This document shows, piece by piece, positions 45,007 to 55,011 of a stretch of 64,000 nucleotides of DNA. A model generated the notes under the pieces. That model was not told the origin of the DNA. It searched no databases and saw nothing but the letters and a program-made list of their open reading frames with translations. The first letter of the stretch is position 1. The number at the start of each line of letters is the position of its first letter. The stretch spans positions 372,001-436,000 of the forward strand of contig JACJWI010000002.1 in NCBI GenBank assembly GCA_020637215.1, read 5' to 3'. The position numbers and the translations under genes were made by a program. Origin of the DNA: Microthrixaceae bacterium (GTDB lineage Bacteria > Actinomycetota > Acidimicrobiia > Acidimicrobiales > Microtrichaceae).

Positions 45007-47283
45007 ATGGCCGCAGCCGAGCAGACACCTCGCAACGGGGACGCGCACGACGACAGCTCCGACGGGGAGCCGGTGCACCGGGCCCTGGGACTGACCGACG
45101 ACGAGCTCGACCGGATCCGCGACACGCTCGGACGCGAACCCAACCACCTCGAGCTCGCCATGTACTCGGTCATGTGGTCCGAGCACTGCTCCTACAAGAG
45201 CTCGCGGATCCACCTGCGCCGGTTCCCGACCGAGGCGCCGTGGGTGCTGGTCGGACCGGGCGAGGGCGCGGGGGTGGTCGACGTCGGCGACGGGATCGCC
45301 GCCGCGCTGCGCATCGAGAGCCACAACCACCCCTCGGCCATCGAGCCCTACCAGGGGGCGGCCACCGGCGTGGGCGGGATCCTCCGGGACATCTTCTCGG
45401 TCGGGGCCCGTCCGGTCGCAGTCATGGATCCGCTGCGGTTCGGTCCCCTCGACGACGCCCGCTCACGCTGGATCGCCGAGGGCGTCGTGTCGGGCGTGTC
45501 CGGCTACGGCAACTCCGTCGGCGTCCCCAACGTCGGCGGCGAGACGGTGTTCGACGAGACCTACCAGGGCAACCCCCTGGTCAACGTCCTCTGCCTCGGT
45601 CTGATGCCGACCGAGCGGCTGGTCCTCGGCCGCGCCGAGGGCGTCGGCAACCTGGCGGTCCTGCTCGGATCCAGCACCGGTCGTGACGGCATCGGCGGAG
45701 TGTCGGTCCTGGCCAGCGCCGGCTTCGGCGACGACGAGGCCGACGCCGACAAGCGTCCCAGCGTGCAGGTCGGCGATCCGTTCGAGGAGAAGCGGCTGAT
45801 CGAGGCGTGCCTGGAGCTCCTCGACCGCGACCTGGCGGTCGGCGTGCAGGACCTCGGCGGTGCCGGCATCACCTGCGCCACCGCCGAGACAGCCGCCAAG
45901 GGCGGCGCCGGCATGGACGTCGACGTCGACGCCGTGCCCCGTCGCGAGCCGCACATGGCGCCGTTCGAGGTGATGACCTCGGAGTCCCAGGAGCGGATGC
46001 TCGCCATCGTCGAACCCGACAAGCTCGACGACGTCCTGGCCATCGCCCGTCGATGGGAGGTGCAGGCCACGGTGATCGGCACCGTGACCGACAGCGGTCG
46101 CCTCCGCATCGTCACCGCCGCTGACGGCGGTGGTCCCGAGGTCGTGGCCGATGTGCCGGCCAAGTCGCTCGAGGACGAGGCGCCGCTGTACGACCGTCCC
46201 CGGTCCGAGCCGGCGGACCTGGCCGTTCGACGGGAGGACTCGGCCAACAGCCTGCCCGCGCCGTCGGACCTGGGAGCCGACCTGCTCGACATGCTCTGCG
46301 ACACGTCGTGGGTGTGGTCCCAGTACGACCACATGCTGTTCCTCAACACCGTGATCGCACCGGGCGGCGACGCCGCCGTCCTTCGCCTCAAGCACCCGAC
46401 GACCGGCGTCGACACCGGTCGCGGGATGGCGATGACCACCGACGGCAACCACCTGTGGTGCGCGGTGGACCCCCGGCTCGGATCGACGATGACGATCTGC
46501 GAGTCGGTGATGAACCTGGCGGTGGTCGGGGCGCGCCCGGTGGCCATGGTCAACTGCATGAACTTCGGCAACCCCGAGCACCCCGAGGTCATGTGGCAGC
46601 TGTCGGAGTCGGTCGACGGCCTGTCGGAGGCCCTGGTCGCCTTCGGGATCCCCTGCATCGGTGGCAACGTCAGCCTCTACAACGAGAGCCGTGGGGCCGA
46701 CATCGACCCGACCCCGGTCGTCGGGCTCCTCGGTCTGATCGAACCGCTCGAACGGGTGCCGCCCCGCCCCCGACTCGTCGAGGGCGGCGCATTGATCCTG
46801 GTCGGCGACACCGTTCGCGAGCTGTCGGGTTCGCGGTGGGCCGCGTCGCAGGGCCACCGCGGCCGCGGCCGCCTGCCCGAGGTCGACCTCGACGCCGTGT
46901 CGGTCGCGGCCGGCGTCACCCGGGAGCTGGTCGCCGCCGATCTGGTGCTCGGCGCGCACGACGTCTCCGGTGGCGGGCTGGGCCTGGCGGTGGCGGAGAT
47001 GGCGGTGGCCTCCGGCGTCGGAGCGACGATCGCCCGGATCGCCGATCACGTCGACCTGTTCTCCGAGTCCGCCGGACGTGCGGTGCTGTGCGTCGCACCG
47101 GACCGCGTGCGCGCGGTGCTCGACGTCCTGGAGGCCCACGGCGTGGCCCACTCCCGCATCGGCGAGGCCGGAGGGGACCGGATCGTGGTCAAGGACCTGC
47201 TCGACGTCGGTCTGGCCGAGGCGGCCGACGTCTGGCGGAACCGTCTGCCCGACTCGATCGGCTCGGGCACCACCCAGGGCTGA
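45007..47283 (+). CDS. purL: FGAM synthase large subunit PurL
   Basis: 758 residues, the small PurL type that needs PurS and PurQ. Landmarks are EHCSYKSSR near 58, ESHNHPSAIEPYQGAATGVGG (landmark SHNHPSAIEP) near 107, GVQDLGGAGI, and in the second half ALGT-like NCMNFGNPE and GAHDVSGGGLG. It converts FGAR to FGAM with ATP. The gene stands after a lower-GC gap of about 287 bp. Its stop is directly followed by the 23-bp repeat array leading into gluQ. Confidence 0.97.
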   Translation: MAAAEQTPRNGDAHDDSSDGEPVHRALGLTDDELDRIRDTLGREPNHLELAMYSVMWSEHCSYKSSRIHLRRFPTEAPWVLVGPGEGAGVVDVGDGIAAALRIESHNHPSAIEPYQGAATGVGGILRDIFSVGARPVAVMDPLRFGPLDDARSRWIAEGVVSGVSGYGNSVGVPNVGGETVFDETYQGNPLVNVLCLGLMPTERLVLGRAEGVGNLAVLLGSSTGRDGIGGVSVLASAGFGDDEADADKRPSVQVGDPFEEKRLIEACLELLDRDLAVGVQDLGGAGITCATAETAAKGGAGMDVDVDAVPRREPHMAPFEVMTSESQERMLAIVEPDKLDDVLAIARRWEVQATVIGTVTDSGRLRIVTAADGGGPEVVADVPAKSLEDEAPLYDRPRSEPADLAVRREDSANSLPAPSDLGADLLDMLCDTSWVWSQYDHMLFLNTVIAPGGDAAVLRLKHPTTGVDTGRGMAMTTDGNHLWCAVDPRLGSTMTICESVMNLAVVGARPVAMVNCMNFGNPEHPEVMWQLSESVDGLSEALVAFGIPCIGGNVSLYNESRGADIDPTPVVGLLGLIEPLERVPPRPRLVEGGALILVGDTVRELSGSRWAASQGHRGRGRLPEVDLDAVSVAAGVTRELVAADLVLGAHDVSGGGLGLAVAEMAVASGVGATIARIADHVDLFSESAGRAVLCVAPDRVRAVLDVLEAHGVAHSRIGEAGGDRIVVKDLLDVGLAEAADVWRNRLPDSIGSGTTQG

Positions 47284-47286
47284 GCC

Positions 47287-47437
47287 GGTCGCTTCGCTCT
47301 GTGCTGCCGGGTCGCTTCGCTCTGTGTTGACGGGTCGCTTCGCTCTGTGTTGACGGGTCGCTTCGCTCTGTGTTGACGGGTCGCTTCGCTCTGTGTTGAC
47401 GGGTCGCTTCGCTCTGTGCTGACGGGTCGCTTCGCTC
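47287..47437 (+). repeat. Seven-copy 23-bp tandem repeat derived from the gluQ 5' end
   Basis: The core GGTCGCTTCGCTC recurs at 47287, 47310, 47333, 47356, 47379, 47402 and 47425, an exact 23-bp period. The last copy is the real 5' end of gluQ (GTG CTG ACG GGT CGC TTC GCT). Upstream copies are near-identical, and 23 bp shifts the frame each time. Five of them form a GTG...TGA mini-frame of nine codons that ends just inside the next unit. Confidence 0.9.
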
Positions 47438-48345
47438 CCAGCCCGTCGGCCCCGCTGCACCTGGGCAACCTGCGCACCGCGCTGCTCGCCTGGGCGGCGG
47501 CGAGGTCGCGTGGCGGACGGTTCCTGATCCGCATCGAGGACCTGACCACCTCGGCCGGCGATGAGCGGACCGCCGCGGTCGCGGCCGACCAGCTCGCCGA
47601 CCTCGCGGCCGTCGGCATCACCCACGACGGTGAGGTCGTCCGGCAGTCCGAACGGCGCCACCTCTACGACGCGGCCATCGCCCGACTGGTCGACGCCGGG
47701 CTCACCTACCCGTGCTACTGCACCCGCCGGGAGATCCGGGACGCGGCGGTCGCTCCCCACGGACCTGACCCCGACGGCGCGTACCCGGCGACCTGTCGGC
47801 ACCTCAGCGCTACGGCCCGCCACGCCCTGGAACGCGATGGCCGCCGCCCGGCGCTGCGCCTCCGGGCCGACGGGGCACGGGTGACCGTCACCGACGAGAT
47901 GGTCGGGACGCTCTCCGTCGTGGTCGACGACCTGGTCCTGCGACGGGCCGACGGCGAGGTCGCGTACAACCTGGCCGTCGTCGTCGACGACGCCGACCAG
48001 GGCGTCACCCAGGTGGTCCGGGGCGACGACCTGTGGGAGACCACACCTCGACAGGTCCTCCTGCAGCAGCTGCTCGACCTCCCCACCCCGGAGTACCTGC
48101 ACGTCCCGCTCGTGCTCGCCGCCGACGGCCGGCGCCTGTCCAAACGTGACGGGGCGGTCACCCTGGCGGACCGCACGGAGCTCGGCGAGGACGTCGCGGA
48201 GGTCGTCGGGATGCTGGCCGGATCCGCCGGCCTGGCCGAGCCGGGGGAGCGTCTGGACGCCGCCACCGTGGCCGACCGGTTCGCGCTCCCGCGGCTGGTT
48301 CGTGATCCCTGGGTGTTCCGGGACGGCCGGGCGGCGAGGGCGTGA
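47416..48345 (+). CDS. gluQ: Glutamyl-Q tRNA(Asp) synthetase
   Basis: 309 residues, a truncated glutamyl-tRNA synthetase without the anticodon-binding domain. GRFAPSPSAPLHLGN near the N-terminus carries the HIGH-type motif. CYC near 96, with a Tyr and Cys about 20 residues on (AYPATC), gives the zinc site of GluQ-RS. RRLSKRDGAV near 240 is the KMSKS-type loop. The enzyme glutamylates queuosine in tRNA-Asp and does not act on free tRNA-Glu. The GTG start is embedded in the tandem array. tRNA-Asp(GUC), its substrate, is encoded at 54758. Confidence 0.88.
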   Translation: MLTGRFAPSPSAPLHLGNLRTALLAWAAARSRGGRFLIRIEDLTTSAGDERTAAVAADQLADLAAVGITHDGEVVRQSERRHLYDAAIARLVDAGLTYPCYCTRREIRDAAVAPHGPDPDGAYPATCRHLSATARHALERDGRRPALRLRADGARVTVTDEMVGTLSVVVDDLVLRRADGEVAYNLAVVVDDADQGVTQVVRGDDLWETTPRQVLLQQLLDLPTPEYLHVPLVLAADGRRLSKRDGAVTLADRTELGEDVAEVVGMLAGSAGLAEPGERLDAATVADRFALPRLVRDPWVFRDGRAARA

Positions 48346-48375
48346 CGACGTGGCGATGGAGGGGTGAGGCCGGCT

Positions 48376-50067
48376 GTGTCCGACCCCGGGTCGATGTGCG
48401 ATCATGGGACCGTGCTCCCCGCCTCGAACGACGACGGTCCGCACGCCCCTGAACCAGACTCCCGTCCCCCCGGTGACGGCGTCGCCGGGGGCCCGGACCT
48501 GGAGGTCGATCCCGAGGGCGGCAAGCCCCGCGAGGCGTGCGGGGTCTTCGGCGTGTACGCCCCCGGCGCCCCGGTCGCCCACCTGACCTACCTGGGGATC
48601 TACGCCCTGCAGCACCGCGGCCAGGAATCCGCGGGCATCGCCAGCTCCAACGGTGACCACCTGACCGTGGTCAAGGAGATGGGGTTGGTCTCCAACGTGT
48701 TCGACGACCGCACGCTGGCGGTCCTCGACGGAGACCTCGCCATCGGCCACACCCGTTACTCGACCACCGGGTCGAGCATGTGGAAGAACTCCCAGCCGGT
48801 GTTCCGCGACGTGGTGCACCAGCAGTTCGCGCTGGCCCACAACGGCAACCTGGTCAACACCGCGCAGCTGGTCGACGACGCCGGCATGCTGCCGGGCACC
48901 GTCTCGTCCGACACCGACGCCATGGCCGAGGTGATCGCCCTCGAGTGCGAACGGCTCGGCCCCGGCGACGACACCCTCGAACGGGCGCTGGTGACCGTCC
49001 TGCCCAGCTTCGAAGGCGCGTTCTCGTTGGTGCTGATGGACCGCAACCGGGTGATCGGCGTCCGTGACCCCCGGGGGTTCCGGCCGCTGTGCCTGGGCAA
49101 GCTGGACAGCGGGTGGGTGCTGGCGTCGGAGACCCCGGCCCTCGACGTGGTCGGCGCCCACTTCGTGCGCGAGCTCGACCCGGGCGAGATGGTCGTCATC
49201 GACGCCGCCGGGGTGCGGTCGGTGCGACCGTTCGATGACTCGAGCATCGACCCCAAGCTCTGCCTGTTCGAGTTCGTCTACTTCGCCCGCCCCGACTCTC
49301 AGCTCTACGACCGCAACGTGCACCAGGCCCGGGTGCGCATGGGGGAGCAGCTCGCGGATCAGGCCCCGGTCGACGCCGACATGGTCATGGGCGTCCCCGA
49401 GTCCGGCATCCCCGCGGCCGAGGGCTACGCCCGCCGCTCCGGCATCCCGTTCGGCCAGGGGCTGGTCAAGAACCGCTACATCGGCCGCACGTTCATCGCC
49501 CCCAGCCAGGAGATGCGTGCCCTGGGTGTCCGCATGAAGCTCAACCCGCTGCGGGACAACATCGAGGGGCGACGGCTGGTCGTCGTCGACGACTCGATCG
49601 TGCGGGGCACGACCACCAAGGCGATGGTGGCGATGCTGCGCGAGGCGGGCGCCCGAGAGGTGCACCTGCGCGTGTCGTCGCCGCCGTACCGCTGGCCGTG
49701 CTTCTTCGGCATGGACACCGGCACCCGGGGCGAGCTGCTGGCCGCCAACCTCGAGGTCGACGAGATCCGCCGCTACCTCAACGTCGACACCCTCGCCTAC
49801 CTGACCCTCGACCGGTTGATCGACGCCATCGGCGCTCCGGGCGCCGGCTTCTGCGACGCGTGCCTGACCGGCGTCTACCCGGTCGAGATCCCCGTCGAGA
49901 TCGGCAAGGGCGTGCTCGACGGCGCCGCACCGGTCGCCCGCGAAGGGTTGTCCGAGATGGGATCGGTGCTCCTCGCGGATGCCGGAGTGCTGCCCTCGGT
50001 CGACGCCGGGTCGCTCGCCGCCGAGACCGGGTCCGGCCCGGCCGACGGGACGGTCACCGATGGGTGA
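48376..50067 (+). CDS. purF: Amidophosphoribosyltransferase
   Basis: About 563 residues from GTG 48376, which has GGTGAGG 6 nt upstream; GTG 48364, ATG 48394 and GTG 48412 are in frame. A propeptide of about 55 residues precedes the Ntn nucleophile in EACGVFGVYAP. Then LQHRGQESAGI, GHTRYSTTG and HNGNLVN mark the glutaminase domain, and VVVDDSIVRGTTTK the PRPP site. The C-terminal CDACLTGVYP is conserved. It commits PRPP to purine synthesis by forming phosphoribosylamine. It overlaps purM by 8 bp. Confidence 0.95.
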   Translation: MSDPGSMCDHGTVLPASNDDGPHAPEPDSRPPGDGVAGGPDLEVDPEGGKPREACGVFGVYAPGAPVAHLTYLGIYALQHRGQESAGIASSNGDHLTVVKEMGLVSNVFDDRTLAVLDGDLAIGHTRYSTTGSSMWKNSQPVFRDVVHQQFALAHNGNLVNTAQLVDDAGMLPGTVSSDTDAMAEVIALECERLGPGDDTLERALVTVLPSFEGAFSLVLMDRNRVIGVRDPRGFRPLCLGKLDSGWVLASETPALDVVGAHFVRELDPGEMVVIDAAGVRSVRPFDDSSIDPKLCLFEFVYFARPDSQLYDRNVHQARVRMGEQLADQAPVDADMVMGVPESGIPAAEGYARRSGIPFGQGLVKNRYIGRTFIAPSQEMRALGVRMKLNPLRDNIEGRRLVVVDDSIVRGTTTKAMVAMLREAGAREVHLRVSSPPYRWPCFFGMDTGTRGELLAANLEVDEIRRYLNVDTLAYLTLDRLIDAIGAPGAGFCDACLTGVYPVEIPVEIGKGVLDGAAPVAREGLSEMGSVLLADAGVLPSVDAGSLAAETGSGPADGTVTDG

Positions 50068-51097
50068 GACCTACGCCGGAGCGGGGGTGTCGATCGACGC
50101 CGGTGAGGACGCGGTGGACCGCATCCGCTCCCACGTGGGCTCGACCCGCCGACCCGAGGTGCTCGGCGGCATCGGCGGGTTCGGGGGCCTCTTCGCCTTC
50201 GACGCCGCGGGCTACCGCGAGCCGGTGCTGGTGTCGACCACCGACGGCGTCGGCACCAAGGCCCTGATCGCCACCGCGACCGGCCGCTACGACACGATCG
50301 GGCTCGACCTCGTCGCCATGTGCGTCGACGACCTGGTCTGCCAGGGCGCCGAGCCGCTGTTCTTCCTCGACTACATCTCGATCGGCAAGGTCGACCCCGA
50401 CGTCATCGAGTCGCTCGTCGCCGGCGTCGCCGAGGGTTGCCGTCAGGCCGGCTGCGCTCTGGTCGGCGGCGAGATGGCCGAGCACGCCGGCGTGATGGAG
50501 CCGGGCGAGTTCGACCTGGTCGGCTTCGCGGTCGGAGCGGTCGAGCGCTCGGCCATGATCACCGGTGAGTCGGTCACCCCCGGCGACGTGCTCGTCGCTC
50601 TGCCGTCGCCCGGTCTGCGCTCCAACGGCTACACCCTGGCCCGACGCCTCATGTTCGACGTGGCCGGCCGGGGTCTCGACGATCCGGCCTGGGACGACGC
50701 CGACGCACCGACGGTCGCCGACGAGCTGCTGCGCCCGTCGGTCATCTACGCCCCGGCGGTGCGGGCGCTCATCGACGCGGTGCCGGTCCACTCCGTGGCC
50801 CACATCACCGGCGGTGGCCTGCCCGGCAACCTCAACCGCGTGATCGGCGACGCCGCGGACGCCGTGGTCGATCCGACCTCGTGGGAGGCGCCGCGGATCT
50901 TCTCGGAGCTGCAGCGGATCGGCGACGTCGACACCGACGAGATGCGCCGCGTGTTCAACCTGGGGATCGGCATGGTCGTGGCCGTGCCGCCCGAGGTCGT
51001 GGCCGACGCGGCGTCCGTGCTCGACGGGCACGGGCTGGCCGCCGCGGTCATCGGCGAGGTCGTCGCCGGCTCCGGTCGGGTGCGCTTCACCAGCTGA
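50060..51097 (+). CDS. purM: Phosphoribosylformylglycinamidine cyclo-ligase (AIR synthetase)
   Basis: 345 residues from ATG 50060. YAGAGVSIDAGEDAV starts the family profile, then VSTTDGVGTK, LVCQGAEPLFFLDY, LVGGEMAEHAGVM and HITGGGLPGNLNRV (landmark HITGGGLPGN). It closes the imidazole ring to form AIR. The start lies inside the end of purF (8-bp overlap), so purF-purM is translationally coupled. Confidence 0.97.
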   Translation: MGETYAGAGVSIDAGEDAVDRIRSHVGSTRRPEVLGGIGGFGGLFAFDAAGYREPVLVSTTDGVGTKALIATATGRYDTIGLDLVAMCVDDLVCQGAEPLFFLDYISIGKVDPDVIESLVAGVAEGCRQAGCALVGGEMAEHAGVMEPGEFDLVGFAVGAVERSAMITGESVTPGDVLVALPSPGLRSNGYTLARRLMFDVAGRGLDDPAWDDADAPTVADELLRPSVIYAPAVRALIDAVPVHSVAHITGGGLPGNLNRVIGDAADAVVDPTSWEAPRIFSELQRIGDVDTDEMRRVFNLGIGMVVAVPPEVVADAASVLDGHGLAAAVIGEVVAGSGRVRFTS

Positions 51098-51198
51098 GGC
51101 ACAGACCCGCGACAGCGCGACCCCCGACGGCGCGACCGGCACCGAACGCGGGCGGACGCGTCGGTCCCGCAGCCGAACGTCGGCGGCGACGCACCGGG

Positions 51199-51204
51199 TA
51201 CCGT
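51199..51204 (+). promoter_or_regulatory. Predicted -10 element, leaderless promoter
   Basis: TACCGT lies 7 nt before the ATG at 51212. Confidence 0.5.
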
Positions 51205-51211
51205 CGGCGCC

Positions 51212-52357
51212 ATGACCGACTTCGTCGCTCCCCGGGCCCACGGATCGCTGTCGTCGTGGGACGACTACCCCGTCCACCAGGCCGCCGAGACCGTCCGTCA
51301 CGCCACCACCAGCGACCGGAACTTCTACGACCGCTACTACTTCAACTGCCACGCGGACGACGGCTCCGCGTTCCTGATCTTCGGTCTGGGCCAGTACCCC
51401 AACCTGGCGGTGCAGGACGCCTTCGTGTGCGTGGTCTCCGGGGACGACCACCGGGTGGTGCGGGCGTCGCGCGAGCTCGGCGACCGGATGGACACCTCGG
51501 TGGGGCCGTTGCGCGTCGAGGTGATCCGGCCGCTGCACGAGCTGCGCATCGTGTGCGAACCCAACGAGCACAGCGACGTGTCGGTCGACCTGCGGTGGGT
51601 GGGCTCCATCCCCGCCTTCGAGGAGCCCCGCCAGTACGTCCGCCGTCACGGCCGCACCCTGTTCGACTCGATGCGGCTCGCCCAGACCGGTCGGTGGTCC
51701 GGCACGATCCGCAGCGGCGGCACCACCTTCGACGTGACCCCCGACCGCTGGTGGGGCACCCGTGACCGCAGCTGGGGCATCCGACCCGTCGGCGAGGAGG
51801 AGCCGGCGGGCATCCGCACCGAAGGGCAGATGACGGGCATGTGGAACTACGCCCCGATGCAGTTCGAGGACCACTCGATCCTCTACATCCTCAACGAGCA
51901 CGACGACGGCCACCGCGAGCACGAGGAGGCGGTGCGCATCTGGAACGACCCCGACCGTGAGCCCGAGTGGTTGGGTCGACCCGAGCACGACGCGGTGATC
52001 ACGCCCGGCACCCGCCGCATCGAGTCCTCGACCTTGTCGTTCCCCGATGCGCCCGGCGGCGCGATCGACGTCGCGGTCGAGCCGCTCATGGACTGCTGGC
52101 TGATGCTCGGCACCGGCTACGGCATCGAGGCCGACTGGCGTCACGGCATGTACCAGGGGCCGCTGGTCGTGCAGGGGGTCGAGATCGACTACCGCCGCGA
52201 CGCGGACCGGTTGTTTGGTCTGGTCGACCAGGTCGCCCGCTTCACCCAGACCGGTGGTGTCGCCGACGGAGCGGTCGGTTCCGGCCTGCACGAGTTCTTC
52301 TTCATCGGTGACTACCCGCGCTACGGCCTGCGCGGCTGGGACCCCCGACCGACCTGA
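51212..52357 (+). CDS. AttH/CrtC-like lipocalin-fold protein, function unknown
   Basis: 381 residues. The sequence is rich in beta-strands and Trp. Landmarks are YYFNCHADDGSAFLIFG near 45, the centre block RWWGTRDRSWGIRPVG near 185 (landmark GTRDRSWGIR), and the C-terminal LHEFFFIGDYPRYGLRG. The GTRDRSWG block is typical of the actinobacterial AttH/hydroxyneurosporene-synthase-like family, which adopts paired lipocalin-like barrels. Some members hydrate isoprenoids; most have no known function. It stands alone between purM and pyrE with its own promoter. Confidence 0.7.
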   Translation: MTDFVAPRAHGSLSSWDDYPVHQAAETVRHATTSDRNFYDRYYFNCHADDGSAFLIFGLGQYPNLAVQDAFVCVVSGDDHRVVRASRELGDRMDTSVGPLRVEVIRPLHELRIVCEPNEHSDVSVDLRWVGSIPAFEEPRQYVRRHGRTLFDSMRLAQTGRWSGTIRSGGTTFDVTPDRWWGTRDRSWGIRPVGEEEPAGIRTEGQMTGMWNYAPMQFEDHSILYILNEHDDGHREHEEAVRIWNDPDREPEWLGRPEHDAVITPGTRRIESSTLSFPDAPGGAIDVAVEPLMDCWLMLGTGYGIEADWRHGMYQGPLVVQGVEIDYRRDADRLFGLVDQVARFTQTGGVADGAVGSGLHEFFFIGDYPRYGLRGWDPRPT

Positions 52358-52368
52358 CCGGGCGGCGG

Positions 52369-52374
52369 TAGCGT
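52369..52374 (+). promoter_or_regulatory. Predicted -10 element, leaderless promoter of pyrE
   Basis: TAGCGT lies 7 nt before the ATG of pyrE. Confidence 0.5.
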
Positions 52375-52381
52375 CGCTGCC

Positions 52382-52954
52382 ATGACCCTCCCCGGCATCC
52401 CCGCCGACGTCCACCGCGCCCTCGTCGCCCACCTGCTCGAGCACTCGGTGCGCACCGGCGACTTCACCCTCAAGTCCGGTCGGCGCAGCTCCTGGTTCAT
52501 CGACTCCAAGCAGACCGCGTGCGACCCCGACGGCGTCCTGCTGATGGCCGGCGCCGCCCTCGCGGTCATCCCCGACGACGCCACCGCCATCGGCGGGCTC
52601 ACCGTCGGCGCGGATCCGGTCGCCTACGGGGTGGCGGCCGTCGCCGCCACCCGGGGCCGGCGGCTGCGGAGCTTCACCATCCGCAAGGAGGCCAAGGACC
52701 ACGGCGTCACCGGCCGACTCGCCGGGCCGCTGCGCGCCGGGGACCGGGTCGCCATCACCGAGGACACCGTCACCCGTGGGACGTCGCTGTTCGAAGCGGT
52801 CGAGGTCGTGCGGGAGCTCGGCGCGGAGCCGGTGCTGATCATGCCGCTGGTCGACCGGGGCGGGACCTGCGCGGCGATGGCCGCCGAGGCGGGGATCGCC
52901 TACCGACCGCTCGTGACCGCGCCGGACCTGGGGTTCGCCTACGAGGGTCCCTGA
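52382..52954 (+). CDS. pyrE: Orotate phosphoribosyltransferase
   Basis: 190 residues. FTLKSGRRSSWFIDSKQT near 22 is the orotate-side loop. TIRKEAKDHGVTG holds the catalytic Lys and flexible loop. VAITEDTVTRGTSLFEAVEVV near 118 is the PRPP-binding motif (landmark EDTVTRGTS). It makes OMP from orotate and PRPP in pyrimidine synthesis. It is the only pyrimidine pathway gene apart from dcd in this window and draws on the same PRPP pool as PurF. Confidence 0.95.
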   Translation: MTLPGIPADVHRALVAHLLEHSVRTGDFTLKSGRRSSWFIDSKQTACDPDGVLLMAGAALAVIPDDATAIGGLTVGADPVAYGVAAVAATRGRRLRSFTIRKEAKDHGVTGRLAGPLRAGDRVAITEDTVTRGTSLFEAVEVVRELGAEPVLIMPLVDRGGTCAAMAAEAGIAYRPLVTAPDLGFAYEGP

Positions 52955-52994
52955 ACGCCGCCAGACCCTTTCGGTCCCCGAACCGGTCCGGCGG

Positions 52995-53000
52995 TAGCGT
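52995..53000 (+). promoter_or_regulatory. Predicted -10 element before the malic enzyme gene
   Basis: TAGCGT lies 10 nt before the ATG at 53011, so the 5' leader would be only a few bases. Confidence 0.45.
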
Positions 53001-53010
53001 CGGGGGACGT

Positions 53011-54411
<1,401 letters not shown>

Positions 54412-54420
54412 CCCCCCCGA

Positions 54421-54600
54421 TCTCGTAGCTGGCGGGTCGTGCGGTGACCTGTGGGCTACAAGTTCGGTGGTCGTCGTCGAACTTGTAGCTGGTGGGTCGT
54501 GTGGTGGCCTGTGGGCTACAAGTTCGGTGGACACCCACGATCTTGTAGCTGGTGGGTCGTGTGGTGGCCCGTGGGCTACGAGTTCGGGGGTCGGTATCGG
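54421..54600. repeat. Three tandem 60-bp repeats with nested inverted repeats
   Basis: Units 54421-54480, 54481-54540 and 54541-54600 share about 50 conserved bases plus 10 variable. Right arms GCTACAAGTTC pair with the next unit's GAACTTGTAGC (54455-54465 with 54479-54489, exact, 13-nt loop; 54515-54525 with 54539-54549, 10 of 11). The outermost arms (54419-54429, 54575-54585) also pair at 10 of 11, giving a cloverleaf-like fold. The array fills the gap between maeB-like and tRNA-Phe. Confidence 0.85.
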
Positions 54601-54612
54601 GTCCGGACGCGA

Positions 54613-54640
54613 CGGAACCCCCGCACGAGCGGGGGTTCCG
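54613..54640 (-). terminator. 12-bp hairpin after the tRNA operon
   Basis: Arms 54613-54624 and 54629-54640 are exact complements with loop ACGA, 6 nt past the 3' end of tRNA-Phe on the minus strand. Confidence 0.8.
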
Positions 54641-54645
54641 GAGTG

Positions 54646-54718
54646 TGGTCGGGACCGGCGTCGATCCGGTGACCTACCGCTTTTCAGGCGGTCGCTCTGC
54701 CAACTGAGCTACCCGACC
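54646..54718 (-). tRNA. tRNA-Phe (anticodon GAA)
   Basis: The minus strand gives acceptor GGTCGGG/CCCGACC with discriminator A. The anticodon stem ACCGC/GCGGT encloses the loop CTGAAAA. The 3' CCA is not encoded. It is the last gene of the Glu-Asp-Phe operon. Confidence 0.95.
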
Positions 54719-54757
54719 GTGCTCCGACCGCCCCGGATCGATCCGGAACGGGCGAAG

Positions 54758-54835
54758 TGGCGGTCCCGACGGGATTTGAACCCGCGACCTCCGGCTTGAC
54801 AGGCCGGCGTGCACTCCAAGCTGCACCACGGGACC
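54758..54835 (-). tRNA. tRNA-Asp (anticodon GTC)
   Basis: Acceptor GGTCCCG/CGGGACC with discriminator G and an encoded CCA (54760-54758). The anticodon stem CCGGC/GCCGG encloses CTGTCAA. G34 is the position modified to queuosine, and glutamyl-queuosine is formed by the product of gluQ. Confidence 0.95.
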
Positions 54836-54853
54836 ACGAACTTTGCCTTGCTG

Positions 54854-54926
54854 CACCCCCAACGGGATTCGAACCCGTGTTACCTCCTTGAAAGGGAGGC
54901 GTCCTAGGCCACTGGACGATGGGGGC
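54854..54926 (-). tRNA. tRNA-Glu (anticodon TTC)
   Basis: Acceptor GCCCCCA/TGGGGGT with discriminator G and no encoded CCA. The anticodon stem CCTCC/GGAGG encloses CTTTCAA. It is first in the minus-strand order Glu-Asp-Phe, which is common in actinobacteria. Confidence 0.95.
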
Positions 54927-55011
54927 TCCCATCCCCGTGGAGGGGCCGGGACAACATAGCAGGACCGCCGGGGAGCACCAACCGGGCATCGGTCCGACGG
55001 GGTGGGATCGC

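Noticed and set aside
47287..47437. CRISPR array
   Set aside because: The 23-bp repeats are contiguous with no spacers, and one copy is coding sequence of gluQ. No cas genes are present.
45463..49665. Minus-strand open frame of 1400 codons
   Set aside because: It runs antisense through purL, gluQ and purF and passes through the 23-bp array as a translated repeat. No domain is recognisable.
54421..54600. CRISPR array
   Set aside because: Only three units with 10-bp variable parts, with internal arms pairing between units. No cas genes are present.
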